A stretch of DNA of 64,000 bases from NCBI RefSeq assembly GCF_041080865.1, contig NZ_CP160906.1, positions 2,728,001 to 2,792,000 on the forward strand, written 5' to 3'. Under the pieces are notes generated by a model that saw only the letters and a list, made by a program, of their open reading frames with translations, did not search any database and had not been told where the DNA came from. Source of the DNA: Psychromonas sp. MME1. Lineage in GTDB: Bacteria; Pseudomonadota; Gammaproteobacteria; Enterobacterales; Psychromonadaceae. A program made the position numbers and the translations under genes. Positions 1 through 9,823 of this stretch are shown in pieces. Each line of letters opens with the position of its first letter. The stretch's first letter is position 1.

Positions 1-1018
1 CTCTCCCCCACATCTCCGACCAACAATGAGGTTCCTAGGGTATTATCAGTATCATAAGGAACAAAATGCATAACTTCACTTTCATCAATATAAATAAAAA
101 AGTTATTTCCATTACCCCAGAAACCATCCCAATGTCCAAGCACAGCCTCGCTTGCTAAACCTTTAAGTAAGAGGGGAATATTAATATGCAGAGCAACATA
201 GTCCTCAAATGCTTGCCCCTCTAAATTGCTAAAGTTCTGTGCTAATTCGACCAATTGCGCATGTGCTTGCGTATATTTACTGCCCTTACTTTTATATTCA
301 AAACTAGCTTGATCAGAGTCACCTACCCCCCCCCAACTGTCATTGATCCGTGAAAAATGCGCTTTACCCCAAGCTTTATGATTACCTTGCCACAAGAAAC
401 CACTGTCATTGTCTGGGCCAAAACGTTTATCTAAATATTCTTTACGATTAACGCTTTCATTCATTCGATAAACACCAAAATAAACGCTGGCTCGGTTACC
501 CACGGTAATATCTAGGCGTGCGTAGGTCGAAGAGTGCGCCGTCCAAACATTAAAATTATGCATAATATGATTAGATAAAGGCTCTGAACATAGCTTTGAT
601 CATCTTTAAAGCGCTTCAATTTAAGCTTGCTAATGCCACTCAACACTTGATTATCAACAAACTCATCAAAGTCGAGAGTAAAGTTAGCTTGCGCATAATT
701 GCCATTTTCCTGCTCTGGTAATTCAAAACTGGTGTTACCACTAATCTTGATGCCGATATTATTTAAGGGATACTCGACACCGCCTTTAATAAAGGTCATA
801 TCGCCACTCACTACCTCACGAACACTACTGGTGGAACTGAGCAACACATGCCATTGATCTTCACTAAAATGCAGTTTTATTGTCGGAAGATCATCAATAT
901 CAAACCAAAATTGGTGTTCTGGATCTTGCAGATAAGTCGTATCATTAAAAGCTTGGCTAGCTGTTGTCACGAGTAAATAAAGCAACCCGAACATTATTGA
1001 GAGTTTTTTGAATTTCAT
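1..1018 (-). pseudogene. CotH-like spore-coat-kinase family protein, frameshifted and cut by the window edge
   Basis: The first 140 or so residues have a signal peptide (positively charged start, hydrophobic stretch, cleavage near residue 23) followed by a segment typical of CotH-family proteins: an isoleucine-rich strand with GIKISGNTSF, then LKLKRFKDDQSYV. The first frame then runs into a stop at 512. The -1 frame continues without a stop from about position 585 to base 1 and holds the expected CotH continuation, including SVYFGVYRMNESV, an LDKRFG motif and DTDNTLG near the edge. One base therefore seems to be missing at about 583-589. CotH proteins resemble protein kinases; in bacteria with no spores they are usually secreted proteins of unknown role. 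The C-terminus lies outside the window. Family call fairly sure; function unknown. The break may be sequence error. Confidence 0.7.
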
Positions 1019-1329
1019 AGTTTTCCCTTTGCAGTAGCACTATTATCTTTTTATTTTGATGTGCTTTTATACGCTAATCACACAATAAAAACAGTGACAC
1101 TTAAACGATTGATAAATGACCAGAACAAACCAATATCACAATTTAAAAATAAATTAATCTAGAAATGCGAACCATACTTAGCGACAGGCTCATAGCCACG
1201 ACAATGATCGAGATGCAACTTTTAGAACAAGGGCCATGCCCGTTGGTTATACTCGGCAAGCGGTGCTACTGTTGTAAGAAGGCATCTATTTAATTTCAGG
1301 CAACCGTTCTATGATTTATGGAGAAAACC
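1019..1329. other. Intergenic region between divergent genes, nothing recognised
   Basis: About 310 bases separate the divergent CotH-like gene and the chemoreceptor. I see no ORF with a ribosome binding site, no strong hairpin and no repeat shared with the rest of the window. Promoters for both genes must lie here but none is clear enough to call. Confidence 0.5.
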
Positions 1330-3447
1330 ATGCGCAAACTATCCATCGCGACCAAACTACTTTGGATCACCTCTGCACTCTTTCTGATCATTGTCAGCGT
1401 ACTATCCTTTAGCTTATGGTGGTCTTTGAGTAATAAAAATGCAAAATTAGCAGAACAAGTTCAAGGCACCATGCAACAAGAGACTCAACAGCGACTCAAT
1501 GCCAAAGCAGGCGAATATGGCGAGAAAATAGCAGGTTTCATTAACGAAGCTTACCGCATTCCATTTTCCTTTAGCGGGATTATCGAAACGACAGCACAGC
1601 AGCAACCATTAAGCCGAGAAAACATTGAAACAGCAGTGACCGCTATACTACAAAAAAATAGTCAACTCTCATCCATGTATGCCCAGTTTGAAGCCAATGG
1701 TTACGATGGCCTAGACAGCGACTACAGTGGAAGCCATAGCCACAGTGTACCAGATGCAGGTTCCTTAGAAATTTATTACACACGTAATAATGACGGTAGC
1801 GTAGAGCACCATCAAATCACCGATGCTACGTCCAAATATATCGCTACACTTAACGAATTTGGGATACGCGAAGCAGAATGGTATTTATGCGCCAAAGAGA
1901 GCAAAAAGCCTTGCTTAATGGAGCCATACCTCTATGAAATCAGCCCTGGCAATGAGGAATTGATGACTTCATTAACGGTACCTGTGGTGGTGAAAAATAA
2001 ATTCATCGGCTTGGTAGGGGTTGATATCAATTTACCTATTTTTCAAAAGCTAATTAATGAACTATCCAGCAGTCTCTACCAAGGCCATGCCAAAGTAACC
2101 CTTTTAAGCGAAAAAGGATTAGTCGTTGCGGCCAGCCATTACACAAAAAAAGCACGTCCATTATCAGAGTCGATAGATCCCACTCTTGCCAAACAATATC
2201 AAAACCTAAACCAGAATGACGCCTATATGGAAACTACCGATAACATAGTCGTCGTTTTCCCTGTGACCATTCCCATCGCAGATGCACATTGGTCGCTACT
2301 TATCGAAGTGGCTAAAAGCGATGCATTGCAGGCTGCCATCGCCATGGACGAAGCGATGAGTGATATGGAAAGCTCCTTAGGTAGCCTGTTACTGATAGTT
2401 GGGAGCATAGTCTCTGTAATTGCAGTGGCTGCGATTATTTTTGTGATCCGCTCAATTATCGCACCACTGCACATGATCCAGAGTCGAATTGAAAACCTCG
2501 CCAGTGCCGAAGGTGATTTGACTCAATCGGTATCAGTACAATCACATGCCGAATTAATCGCGCTAGGAGCTGGCATTAATGGCTTTATTAGCAAGCTTCG
2601 AATACTGATCAGCGAGCTCAAAGAGTTAGCTTCCAGCTCACAAAAAGAAAGCCAGAAAGTTGCCAATATTGCGCAACAAACCCGTGCCAGCGTGGATCGT
2701 CAGTACCACGAAATTGAAAGTGTGGTCACCGCCGTTAATGAAATGAGCGCCACCGCCTTAGAAGTAGCCAAAGCATCTGAACAAACCGCTTCGGAAACCG
2801 AAGCGATGAGTGTCAATGTTAAAACCGGTGAAGAAAGCCTCAGTAAAGCGATGACCTATGTAAACAATATGTCGCAAGAGTCGCAATTGGCTAAACAAGC
2901 GGTTGCTAAAGTGGCCGAAAGTAGTACTAATATCAGTAAAATTTTGGAGGTGATTAGCGCCATTGCAGACCAAACCAATCTACTTGCATTAAACGCAGCA
3001 ATTGAAGCAGCCAGAGCAGGTGAACAAGGCAGAGGCTTTGCAGTAGTCGCCGACGAAGTGCGCACACTCGCCTCTAAAACCCAAAGCTCTACCAGCGAGA
3101 TCAGTAAACTGATTGATTCATTACAAGGGGAGGTTAAAAGCGCCTCAAAAATTATCGACCAAGGCGCCGATGGCGCACTGTTAGCTGTGGAACAAACCCA
3201 ATCCGCATTGCATTCACTTAACACTATTGTTAGTCAAATTGAGGCGGTTTCTAGTCAAGTAACACATATCGCCACCGCTGCCGAAGAACAAAGCGCCGTC
3301 ACCGAAGAGGTCAATCGTAACATTACTGGCATTTCCGATTCAGCTTCTGAACTCGCTCGTCTCGCCGATGAAGCCCAACAGAGCAGCATGAGCCTAGCCG
3401 AACTCGTTGTTCAGCAGGATCAACAACTGAAAAAATTAAGAACCTAA
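1330..3447 (+). CDS. Methyl-accepting chemotaxis protein with a Cache-type sensor
   Basis: An inner-membrane chemoreceptor of about 705 residues. TM1 is at about 8-29, a large periplasmic dCache-like sensor at about 35-325, TM2 at about 349-372, then a HAMP domain and the long MCP signalling coiled coil. The hairpin tip that contacts CheA and CheW is plain at about residues 539-580 ([20 protein letters not shown], followed by [10 protein letters not shown]). There is no C-terminal pentapeptide for CheR/CheB docking. I chose the ATG at 1330 over the one at 1318 because GGAG lies 6 bases upstream of it and the protein then starts with a normal short basic leader before TM1. The periplasmic insert contains a Cys pair and a His/Ser-rich loop; the ligand cannot be told from sequence. 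Confidence 0.95.
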   Translation: MRKLSIATKLLWITSALFLIIVSVLSFSLWWSLSNKNAKLAEQVQGTMQQETQQRLNAKAGEYGEKIAGFINEAYRIPFSFSGIIETTAQQQPLSRENIETAVTAILQKNSQLSSMYAQFEANGYDGLDSDYSGSHSHSVPDAGSLEIYYTRNNDGSVEHHQITDATSKYIATLNEFGIREAEWYLCAKESKKPCLMEPYLYEISPGNEELMTSLTVPVVVKNKFIGLVGVDINLPIFQKLINELSSSLYQGHAKVTLLSEKGLVVAASHYTKKARPLSESIDPTLAKQYQNLNQNDAYMETTDNIVVVFPVTIPIADAHWSLLIEVAKSDALQAAIAMDEAMSDMESSLGSLLLIVGSIVSVIAVAAIIFVIRSIIAPLHMIQSRIENLASAEGDLTQSVSVQSHAELIALGAGINGFISKLRILISELKELASSSQKESQKVANIAQQTRASVDRQYHEIESVVTAVNEMSATALEVAKASEQTASETEAMSVNVKTGEESLSKAMTYVNNMSQESQLAKQAVAKVAESSTNISKILEVISAIADQTNLLALNAAIEAARAGEQGRGFAVVADEVRTLASKTQSSTSEISKLIDSLQGEVKSASKIIDQGADGALLAVEQTQSALHSLNTIVSQIEAVSSQVTHIATAAEEQSAVTEEVNRNITGISDSASELARLADEAQQSSMSLAELVVQQDQQLKKLRT

Positions 3448-3457
3448 ATCGCCGCGA

Positions 3458-3478
3458 CCATCCCCTGTTCGGGGATGG
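3458..3478 (+). terminator. Hairpin after the chemoreceptor gene
   Basis: A perfect 8-bp stem (CCATCCCC/GGGGATGG) with a 5-base loop starts 10 bases after the MCP stop. It has no T-run, so it could be a weak terminator or an RNA 3'-end stabiliser. Confidence 0.5.
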
Positions 3479-3586
3479 CTACCTAGTGCCACCTTATTGT
3501 TGACTCATAACGATGGCTATTCAGAATAATAATAGAAAAGTTTTTCCTTTAAACTCCACCTGCTTGCTTAGTGACCGCAATCAGGG

Positions 3587-3696
3587 TCACCCATTAGTTA
3601 GTTCCCGAACGCAAAAGTATAGGCCTTCACCGTCTGAATATTTTTTGGGGTCGGCTTTGCTGTATACAATAACCTGTCTGCTGTGAGTTTTCCCAT
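3587..3696 (-). pseudogene. Remnant of a phage-type tyrosine integrase (N-terminal arm-binding domain)
   Basis: On the minus strand an ATG at 3696 with a GGAG ribosome binding site starts MGKLTADRLLYTAKPTPK. A +1 shift in the following A-run gives KKYSDGEGLYFCVRELTNG before a stop at 3587. This order (a basic Thr-Ala start, AKP, then Y-DGEGLY--V) is the N-terminal DUF4102/arm-binding domain of P4-like tyrosine integrases. The catalytic domain is absent. It is too short and too broken to work. It suggests that a genomic island was once inserted here and lost. No tRNA or paired attachment repeats were seen next to it. Confidence 0.6.
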
Positions 3697-3807
3697 GTTT
3701 ACTCCATAGTTGCTGAAATAATGGAGGGGCAATAATGGCTGCCCACCATTCTACCCACCACTAAACAGGTAGTTGGTAACGGACATCTGCAAACCGATTT
3801 GTACTGG

Positions 3808-3850
3808 GGAAATAAAAAATCCCTGTATTTACAAGCAACCAACAGGGCTT
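3808..3850 (-). terminator. Rho-independent terminator of yicC
   Basis: Read on the minus strand, CCCTGT and ACAGGG (3842-3847 and 3821-3826) pair around a 15-base loop and are followed by a T6 run. It lies about 30 bases past the yicC stop. Confidence 0.7.
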
Positions 3851-3877
3851 CTAAGACATTCTTGGACGGGTAAAACA

Positions 3878-4741
3878 CTATTCGATATTCTGCACCTGCT
3901 CGCGCATCTGTTCGATTAACACTTTACACTCAACGGCGGCGGCGGTGATATCGGTATTGATCACTTTAGACCCTAGTGTATTCGCTTCGCGGTTAAATTC
4001 TTGCATCATAAAATCTAAACGACGCCCTACTGCCCCGCCTTTTTTAAGTACATTGCGCGCTTCACTAACATGCGAATCGAGACGATCTAACTCTTCTGCG
4101 ACATCGGATTTCTGTGCTAATAAGACCAACTCTTGCTCAACGCGATTACTGTCTAAATCGACATTAGCATCTTCGAATTTTTTTAGTATGCGTGCTTTTT
4201 GCCACGCTTGCACCTCTGGCATAAATGAACGAACTTTAGCCGCTTGTTGTTCAATAGCATCTAAACGTTGTTCAATTAATAGTGCGAGATTGCTTCCTTC
4301 CGCGGCACGTGAAGCGATAAATTCATTCATGGTCGCTTGGAAACCCGCCATTAATTCAATTGCAATGCTATCGAAATCTTGCTCTGGCGCTTGCATGACA
4401 CCCGACCATTTTAAAATATCTACAGGATTTAATGTCCCCGTACCCGCGGTATCTAATACCCATTGCGCATTTTGAATCAATTGAGCAGCAAGATTGTAAT
4501 TCATAACCAGTGCATTCTGACTACTATCATTGCTTTCAAAACGAAGGTTACACTCTATTTTTCCGCGATCTAATCGTTTGCGAAATATCTCTTTTAATTT
4601 CGTTTCCAAACCACGAAACTGCTCAGGAAGGCGAAAATAAGTTTCTAAGTAACGTTGGTTTACTGAGCGAATTTCCCACACTGCGGTACCCCAATCACCT
4701 TTAAATTGCTTACGCGCAAATGCTGTCATGCTGTAAATCAT
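3878..4741 (-). CDS. yicC: YicC family endoribonuclease
   Basis: A 287-residue protein, the normal length of the family. It starts with the family's signature MIYSMTAFAR and continues with WEIRSVNQRYLE at about residues 22-33, a conserved Arg/Glu-rich centre and the DUF1732-type C-terminus (GRRLDFMMQEFNREANTLGSK at about 240-260). In E. coli, YicC is an RNase reported to act on the small RNA RyhB; the family is cytoplasmic and widespread. GAGG lies just upstream of the ATG. It is transcribed away from the CobW-like gene and ends at a clear terminator. Family call secure; RNA targets in this organism unknown. Confidence 0.95.
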   Translation of the reverse strand: MIYSMTAFARKQFKGDWGTAVWEIRSVNQRYLETYFRLPEQFRGLETKLKEIFRKRLDRGKIECNLRFESNDSSQNALVMNYNLAAQLIQNAQWVLDTAGTGTLNPVDILKWSGVMQAPEQDFDSIAIELMAGFQATMNEFIASRAAEGSNLALLIEQRLDAIEQQAAKVRSFMPEVQAWQKARILKKFEDANVDLDSNRVEQELVLLAQKSDVAEELDRLDSHVSEARNVLKKGGAVGRRLDFMMQEFNREANTLGSKVINTDITAAAVECKVLIEQMREQVQNIE

Positions 4742-4839
4742 AGCTACCTCGAATAATTAAACAGTAAATTTAATTTTGCAGTATAACTGAGGATGGCCTA
4801 AACATGCTACGATAACCATGAATTAAGGAGTCTATTTTC

Positions 4840-5499
4840 ATGGTAAAGAAAATTAATTGTCATATTGTGAGCGGTTTTTTAGGCGCAGGTAAAAGTAAAC
4901 TAATTGAGCGACTAATATCCTATAAACCCATGCATGAAAATTGGGCTGTGTTGGTCAACGAAATCGGTCATCACCAATATGCGCAGGCCCATGCTTTGGC
5001 TAATAACGTTGTTGTTAAAGAGATCTATGGCGGCTGTTTATGTTGTAGCGCAGGCATGCCTTTTCGTGTGGCATTAAATAATTTAATCAAAGAGAGTGCA
5101 CCGCAACGCATTTTTATTGAACCCGCAGGCTTTGGTCATTTAGTTAATATTAAGAAGTTATTACAGGGGCAGTTTTACCAGCCGATACTCTCCATTGAGA
5201 AAACAATTTGTTTACTTTCAGAGGAGCAATTGAGTGATGAGAAATATCGTTTGCATGACGGTTATCTCTCTTTAATAAAAGAGTCTGATAAGTTATGGGT
5301 AAATTCAGAAAAAGCTTATTCACTCGCTAAAAAAATGGCCGAGCAATATGCACGGCCAATTTACCTTTTACAACAAAACAGGCAGGATTTAACTGCTTTA
5401 ATTTCAGATCAAGATGACATTAGACGGCCTAATTCTTCTCCCTCTTCTATCATCTGTGCAAATTCATCCACTAAGCCCTCTTTATTTAACGCGATATAG
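4840..5499 (+). CDS. Short CobW/G3E family P-loop GTPase
   Basis: A 219-residue G3E GTPase of the CobW/HypB/UreG group, which act as metal-insertion chaperones. The Walker A motif GFLGAGKS is at about residues 13-20, a switch-like NEIG at about 42-45, the metal-binding GGCLCC at about 66-71 and the following IEPAGFGH. An AAGGAG site precedes the ATG. Typical CobW proteins have about 320 residues and a C-terminal domain that is absent here. The last 30 codons lie antisense to the end of the HDOD gene and read as low-complexity Ser/Asn-rich sequence, so the original stop may have been lost. The metal served is unknown. Confidence 0.8.
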   Translation: MVKKINCHIVSGFLGAGKSKLIERLISYKPMHENWAVLVNEIGHHQYAQAHALANNVVVKEIYGGCLCCSAGMPFRVALNNLIKESAPQRIFIEPAGFGHLVNIKKLLQGQFYQPILSIEKTICLLSEEQLSDEKYRLHDGYLSLIKESDKLWVNSEKAYSLAKKMAEQYARPIYLLQQNRQDLTALISDQDDIRRPNSSPSSIICANSSTKPSLFNAI

Positions 5500-6237
5500 T
5501 CGGTCAGTGCTGCGGGAAAACGCGCGACTATCATTGCTGGTGGTAATTTTGCCCCCCATGCAAAACTGGCAAAGACAGATAAGCGAATAAGAATCGCCGC
5601 TTTAGAGGGCTGCTCATAGGAGAGCGGATCAAGCTGTTGCTCTATTGCATCGCAAAATACCGTTGAGAAATCCCAATGTTTCGCTAACTGTGCACCAACT
5701 TGACTATAGTCAAATCCGAAAGTTTCACGCTGAGCGGAAAGACGGTTCACCACTCTCAACCGCCATCGCAATTAAAGAACATTCCTGCGGTTTTAATATT
5801 TGCAGTAACAATTCACCAATGTTATGCATCATTGCACAGGTAAATGCGGTCTCTTGATTAACGTTGGTATGTTTTGCTAATTTTTTAGCAATGGTGGCGG
5901 TAATAAATGTATCTTTCCAGAATTGATTTTTATCAAAACTAGGGGTCGATGGGAATGTATTAGAGAGTGTCGCTGCGACCACAATGCTACGCACTTGATT
6001 GAATCCTAAACGGATCACCGCTTGCTCAATGGACTCGACCTCTTTTCCGCGACGATATGCAGCAGAGTTAGCAATACGAATCACTTTCGCACTGATAGAT
6101 TGGTCCATGCCAATTTTTTTGGCAATGTCTTCGACTCGGACATCTTCGTCTGAAAAACTTTGCATTAAATCAAGCAGCAAAACAGGCAACACGGGTAGTT
6201 GTTTTACTTCTTTAAATAGTTGTGAAAGTTCAAGCAT
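5409..6237 (-). pseudogene. HDOD domain protein, frameshifted
   Basis: Two overlapping reading frames together give one HDOD protein of about 275 residues. The first (from ATG 6237) carries the HDOD start: LPVLPVLLLDLMQ, then IGMDQSISAKVIRIANSAAY and IEQAVIRLGFNQVRS. It ends at a stop near 5725. The next frame picks up at RLSAQRETFGFDYSQVGAQLAKHW and runs to 5409. Removing one base at about 5731-5746 joins them. HDOD proteins are non-catalytic relatives of HD phosphohydrolases, often linked to c-di-GMP or two-component signalling. It overlaps the CobW-like gene tail to tail. The break may be an error in the sequence. Confidence 0.8.
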
Positions 6238-6319
6238 TCCACATTCCCTTTTAGTAATCGTCTCTATAATCTAGCAAATTAAGCTTTTGTGCGGGTAAAT
6301 GCAACAAGCAAACAAGTCT

Positions 6320-6760
6320 TTATTGAGGTGGCGCAAACTCAAATAGTGTAATCATCTTCTGTTGACAAAATAATTTTAATTTATTTTGAATTTCGATAAC
6401 ATCTTCAATTTTATAGGGCTGCTTATGGGTCGTCCCCCAAACCACCCCTGGCCAACAAAGGTCTGACTTTGTTCGCGCAATAATGTGCAAGTGCATCTGC
6501 TCAACAATATTACCAATACTCGCAACATTGAGTTTATCACAGCAAAAATGCGTTGTTAAAAATTCACTTAAAAGATTGCTATCTTGCTGTAATGCATGCT
6601 GCTCTTGTGGCGTCAACATGTACAACTCGGTTTGCGTGGTTTTGGGAACAATAATCAGCCAAGGAAAATGACTATTATTAAGTAACAGCCAAAGGCTGCG
6701 ATCGCTTTCTGCCATGAGATGGCAATCTTTATGTAAGCGAGGATCTAATGTAAATGGCAT
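6320..6760 (-). CDS. HIT domain protein
   Basis: A histidine-triad fold protein of about 146 residues, probably a nucleotide phosphoramidase or dinucleotide-polyphosphate hydrolase acting in the cytoplasm. The family pattern is GNIVEQMHLHIIAR followed by a downstream WPGVVWG. The first His of the triad is Gln (QMHLH), as I would expect for this subfamily, while the central nucleophilic His is kept. The in-frame ATG at 6781 would add seven residues, but the ATG at 6760 is preceded by AAGGG and gives the usual start (MPFTLDPRLHKD). Substrate unknown. Confidence 0.88.
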   Translation of the reverse strand: MPFTLDPRLHKDCHLMAESDRSLWLLLNNSHFPWLIIVPKTTQTELYMLTPQEQHALQQDSNLLSEFLTTHFCCDKLNVASIGNIVEQMHLHIIARTKSDLCWPGVVWGTTHKQPYKIEDVIEIQNKLKLFCQQKMITLFEFAPPQ

Positions 6761-6957
6761 GCATACCCTTATTATCGTCAATGAATGGAGATGAATTATC
6801 CTCCTTTGTAATTAAAAATCCTAACGAAAGATAAATTCAACGAAGAAAGTATTGTTTAACTCATGATTCTCACTCGCAAAATTGTTAAACTCACTTTCTT
6901 ATTACAAGGAATCTATTTTAATTAGCTTTACAAACCAATTATGCAAAGGATGTCATC

Positions 6958-7179
6958 ATGAAATTCAGCCCCTGTACCAATAATTGCACCAGTGGCGGTA
7001 ACTATTGCCAAGGATGTGGTCGTAGCCATCAAGAGATACGCGAAACTAAAGCCATTGGCGCAACATTAGTCGCTCATCTATTTAAATATGGCTATGATGA
7101 TCCGGAAAATTTTTTAGATGTTCTCTGTACTAAATCACTCAACCGTTTAGCAGCACTAAAAGAAGAGAAACGTAAATAA
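6958..7179 (+). CDS. DUF1289-like small Cys-rich protein
   Basis: A 73-residue protein with a Cys pattern of the DUF1289 type: PC-N-C, then YCQGCGRSHQEI at about residues 17-28. Four or five Cys could bind zinc or an Fe-S centre. GGA lies 9 bases before the ATG. The next gene starts one base after its stop, so the two probably form an operon. Function unknown. A second DUF1289 gene lies at 45301-45489. Confidence 0.75.
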   Translation: MKFSPCTNNCTSGGNYCQGCGRSHQEIRETKAIGATLVAHLFKYGYDDPENFLDVLCTKSLNRLAALKEEKRK

Positions 7180-7180
7180 C

Positions 7181-7510
7181 ATGAGTAAGTATGATGCTAT
7201 ATCCAGCGAGACTCAGGATGAAGCAATGGTTATTGCAAAGAGCACGCAAAGACCTGGACAAACGAAAGAGCAAACAAGGTTGATTGCTTTAGGTATTCAA
7301 AAAGGCATTGCTGAATATAAAAAATCAGCTAAAAACAAGCAACGCCAAGCCGATAAAGCTAAAAAATCCAGAATAAACAAAGTAACGCAAACGAGTGAGC
7401 AATCTGAAAATGCCCCCCTTCCTCAAACAAAAAATGCTCGTGGCGCATTACCCTGGGGTTTATTAATAACTAGCTGGGCACTGTTTGCACTCTATTTTTT
7501 TACTCAGTGA
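7181..7510 (+). CDS. DUF2956 family protein
   Basis: A 109-residue protein matching the DUF2956 pattern of Vibrio and Shewanella relatives: SSETQDEAMVIAKSTQRPGQTKEQTRLI at about residues 8-35, then a lysine-rich helix GIAEYKKSAKNK. It ends in a single hydrophobic helix (about 90-107) that probably anchors it in the inner membrane with the basic part in the cytoplasm. It begins directly after the DUF1289-like gene. Function unknown. Confidence 0.85.
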   Translation: MSKYDAISSETQDEAMVIAKSTQRPGQTKEQTRLIALGIQKGIAEYKKSAKNKQRQADKAKKSRINKVTQTSEQSENAPLPQTKNARGALPWGLLITSWALFALYFFTQ

Positions 7511-7561
7511 TGAATTCCTGTTCATCGCGTTTTTATCACATAATAAAAGCAAGGAATAACA

Positions 7562-8293
7562 ATGGTTACAGTTATCGTAAATGGCGCTAAAGGGCGTATG
7601 GGCAGTGAAGCCGTGAATGCAATTAACAATGATCCCGAATTACAGCTCGTTGGTGAATGTGATTTTGGTGATGACCTTGCTGAGCTGATTAGCACAACAA
7701 AAGCACAAGTAGTCGTTGACCTAACTGCGGCTTCTGCGGGTTTTAATAATACGCAAATCATTTTAAACGCGGGTGCTTGCCCTGTGATCGGAACAAGTGG
7801 TTTTCAAGTTGAACAGGTTAAACAGTTACAAGTGCTTGCACAACAGAAACAGCTCGGTGGGTTAATTGCGCCTAATTTCTCAATTGGTGCGGTATTGATG
7901 ATGAAATTTGCCGCTGAAGCCGCTAAATATTTACCCGATGTCGAAGTGATCGAGGCGCATAGCCCACAAAAGGAAGAGAGCCCGTCAGGTACAGGCATTC
8001 GTACTGCCGAACTGATTGCCGCAGCGCGTACTAAAGCGGCAACGCCTTGCAGCGACAAAGAATTAATTGAAGGTGCTCGTGGTGCAGAACTGCATGGCGT
8101 CAAATTACATTCAATACGTCTACCAGGTGTCGTTGCACAACAAACGGTATTCTTTGGCGGGCAAAGTGAAACGCTGAAAATAGAGCATAATTCACAACAT
8201 CGTGAATCCTTTATGCCTGGAATTTGTCTCGCTTGTAAAGAGGTCGTAAAACGTCAAGAGTTAGTATACGGTCTAGAATTTTTGATGGATTAA
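7562..8293 (+). CDS. dapB: 4-hydroxy-tetrahydrodipicolinate reductase
   Basis: DapB reduces the DapA product with NAD(P)H in the lysine and diaminopimelate pathway, so it also supplies the cell wall. The nucleotide-binding loop GAKGRMG is at residues 8-14 and the substrate/catalytic segment at about 130-145. The catalytic pair is kept (His133, Lys137, spaced as in E. coli H159/K163) and is followed by PSGTG. The usual HHRHK cluster is reduced to HSPQK. At 243 residues it is shorter than E. coli DapB (273), like the short clade of the family. AAGGA precedes the ATG. It stands alone, not beside carAB. Confidence 0.95.
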   Translation: MVTVIVNGAKGRMGSEAVNAINNDPELQLVGECDFGDDLAELISTTKAQVVVDLTAASAGFNNTQIILNAGACPVIGTSGFQVEQVKQLQVLAQQKQLGGLIAPNFSIGAVLMMKFAAEAAKYLPDVEVIEAHSPQKEESPSGTGIRTAELIAAARTKAATPCSDKELIEGARGAELHGVKLHSIRLPGVVAQQTVFFGGQSETLKIEHNSQHRESFMPGICLACKEVVKRQELVYGLEFLMD

Positions 8294-8298
8294 TCATA

Positions 8299-8324
8299 AG
8301 GAGGGGGGATTAACTCCCCCTCCT
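8299..8324. terminator. Hairpin between convergent dapB and the MATE gene
   Basis: A 9-bp GC-rich stem (AGGAGGGGG/CCCCCTCCT) with an 8-base loop sits between two converging genes. No T-run follows on either side. Probably a shared terminator. Confidence 0.6.
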
Positions 8325-8329
8325 CGTTA

Positions 8330-9673
8330 TCAAGTTAGTGTGTATCTTAACCATTTTTTAGAACGCCAACGGAACATCATAATAACCCCTCTTATCCACT
8401 CATCCGCGGCGATTGCCATCCACACCCCAAGCACACCAAAAGCAAAGACGATACCAAACAGATAGGCGAGTAGTACGCTGATCCCCCACATGCTTAATAT
8501 GCCTATTTTCACTGGATAAGCAATATCACCAGCCCCTTTAAGACTTGATATAAAGATTAAGTTAAAAACACGCCCCGCTTCTAAAATAATCGATCCACCC
8601 ATTAAGGCTGCAGTTAAGATGAGCACCTCTGGATCGTCACTGAATATATCAATGAGCTCAAAACGAAATAGATAAGCGAGGACGGTGATCGTCGTTGAAG
8701 CGATTAAACCAACGACGAAATATTGTTGCACACGCTTCAATATTTCTTCAATCCATCCTTTACCTATAAAATAACTGGTCTGGATCTGACTTGCTTGGCC
8801 AACTGCTAAAGCAAAGGCGAAAGAGATTCTAGCAATATTTTGTGCGTAGGTATAAGCCGTTAAAGAGGCCGTTCCCATCTGTACGACGAAATAGATAATC
8901 ACCATTTGTGAAACATTATAGGAAAGGATCTCCCCTGCATTCATTATCCCTATGCGCAATATTTTTTTATAAAAAAGAGCAGGTATCGCGAATACACTCC
9001 CTATTGGCAAGTCAATTTTCTTATCGCGCAACATATACCACAAAATGGCGGCACTAATAAATTGACTAAAAACGGTGGCAATCGCCACCCCCTGTACACC
9101 ATAAACGGGTAGACCAAAGGGTTGATATAATGCACAATAATTGCCGAAAACATTAATCGCGCCAGCAAATAAATTAATAAACATCGGTGATTTAGAGTAA
9201 CCATGAGCACGTAAAATAGTAGAAAAAATAATGCCTAGGGTCACCATAATTGTCAGTGAAGCGGTAATAATTAGATAGTCATAACCAAATTGCGCTACCT
9301 GAGCCTCTAGGCCAAACAGTGAGATAATGTCACCTGTTGCGACAAATGAAAGCACCCCTAAAGCGATCCCCATCGCAAGCCCTAAATAGATACTCGCAAC
9401 GGCAATTTTTGCTGAATCTTGGTGACGATCAGCGCCATTATATTGGCTAATAAGCACACTACTGCCGGTGCTGACCATCATTGAAATAATAACAAGGAAA
9501 AATGATATTTGCGTAACGACACCTACAGCAGAAACCGCTTTCTCTGAGTAGCCGCTAAGCATAAACACATCGCTAGTATTAAGTGCCGTGCGCAATAATA
9601 TCTCGACAAACATAGGCCAAGTAAGGGCGACAATATTCATTCTATTGTCCATGAGCTTGCTATTTTTATGCAT
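8330..9673 (-). CDS. MATE family efflux transporter
   Basis: A 447-residue inner-membrane protein with about 12 hydrophobic segments in two similar halves, as in MATE exporters (NorM/DinF type) that use a Na+ or H+ gradient to expel cationic drugs or metabolites. Segments typical of the family include the N-terminal ALTWPMFVEILLRTALNTSD and the later FALAVGQASQIQTSYFIG. Substrate cannot be told. Transcribed alone. Confidence 0.9.
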   Translation of the reverse strand: MHKNSKLMDNRMNIVALTWPMFVEILLRTALNTSDVFMLSGYSEKAVSAVGVVTQISFFLVIISMMVSTGSSVLISQYNGADRHQDSAKIAVASIYLGLAMGIALGVLSFVATGDIISLFGLEAQVAQFGYDYLIITASLTIMVTLGIIFSTILRAHGYSKSPMFINLFAGAINVFGNYCALYQPFGLPVYGVQGVAIATVFSQFISAAILWYMLRDKKIDLPIGSVFAIPALFYKKILRIGIMNAGEILSYNVSQMVIIYFVVQMGTASLTAYTYAQNIARISFAFALAVGQASQIQTSYFIGKGWIEEILKRVQQYFVVGLIASTTITVLAYLFRFELIDIFSDDPEVLILTAALMGGSIILEAGRVFNLIFISSLKGAGDIAYPVKIGILSMWGISVLLAYLFGIVFAFGVLGVWMAIAADEWIRGVIMMFRWRSKKWLRYTLT

Positions 9674-9740
9674 ATTGGGGGCTTAATAATGAAAAAGAGA
9701 AGAATCTTCATTATATCCCAAAGATGGGTATCGAGCCTAC

Positions 9741-9801
9741 AAAAAAGCACCTATTACCACAAATAACCATAAAATATTCATGGCCAAAGGAAATAGGTGC
9801 T
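9741..9801 (-). terminator. Terminator of degQ
   Basis: On the minus strand a 10-bp stem (AGCACCTATT/AATAGGTGCT, loop about 36 bases with a smaller inner CCAT/ATGG hairpin) is followed by T6. It lies about 25 bases after the degQ stop. Confidence 0.7.
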
Positions 9802-9823
9802 CTAATGTGTTTTTAATGCGCTG

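Noticed and set aside
2856-3224. Minus-strand frame in the chemoreceptor
   Set aside because: Antisense of the MCP signalling coiled coil, whose repeats leave open frames.
3945-4475. Long plus-strand frame opposite yicC
   Set aside because: Ser/Cys-rich product with no family resemblance; shadow of yicC.
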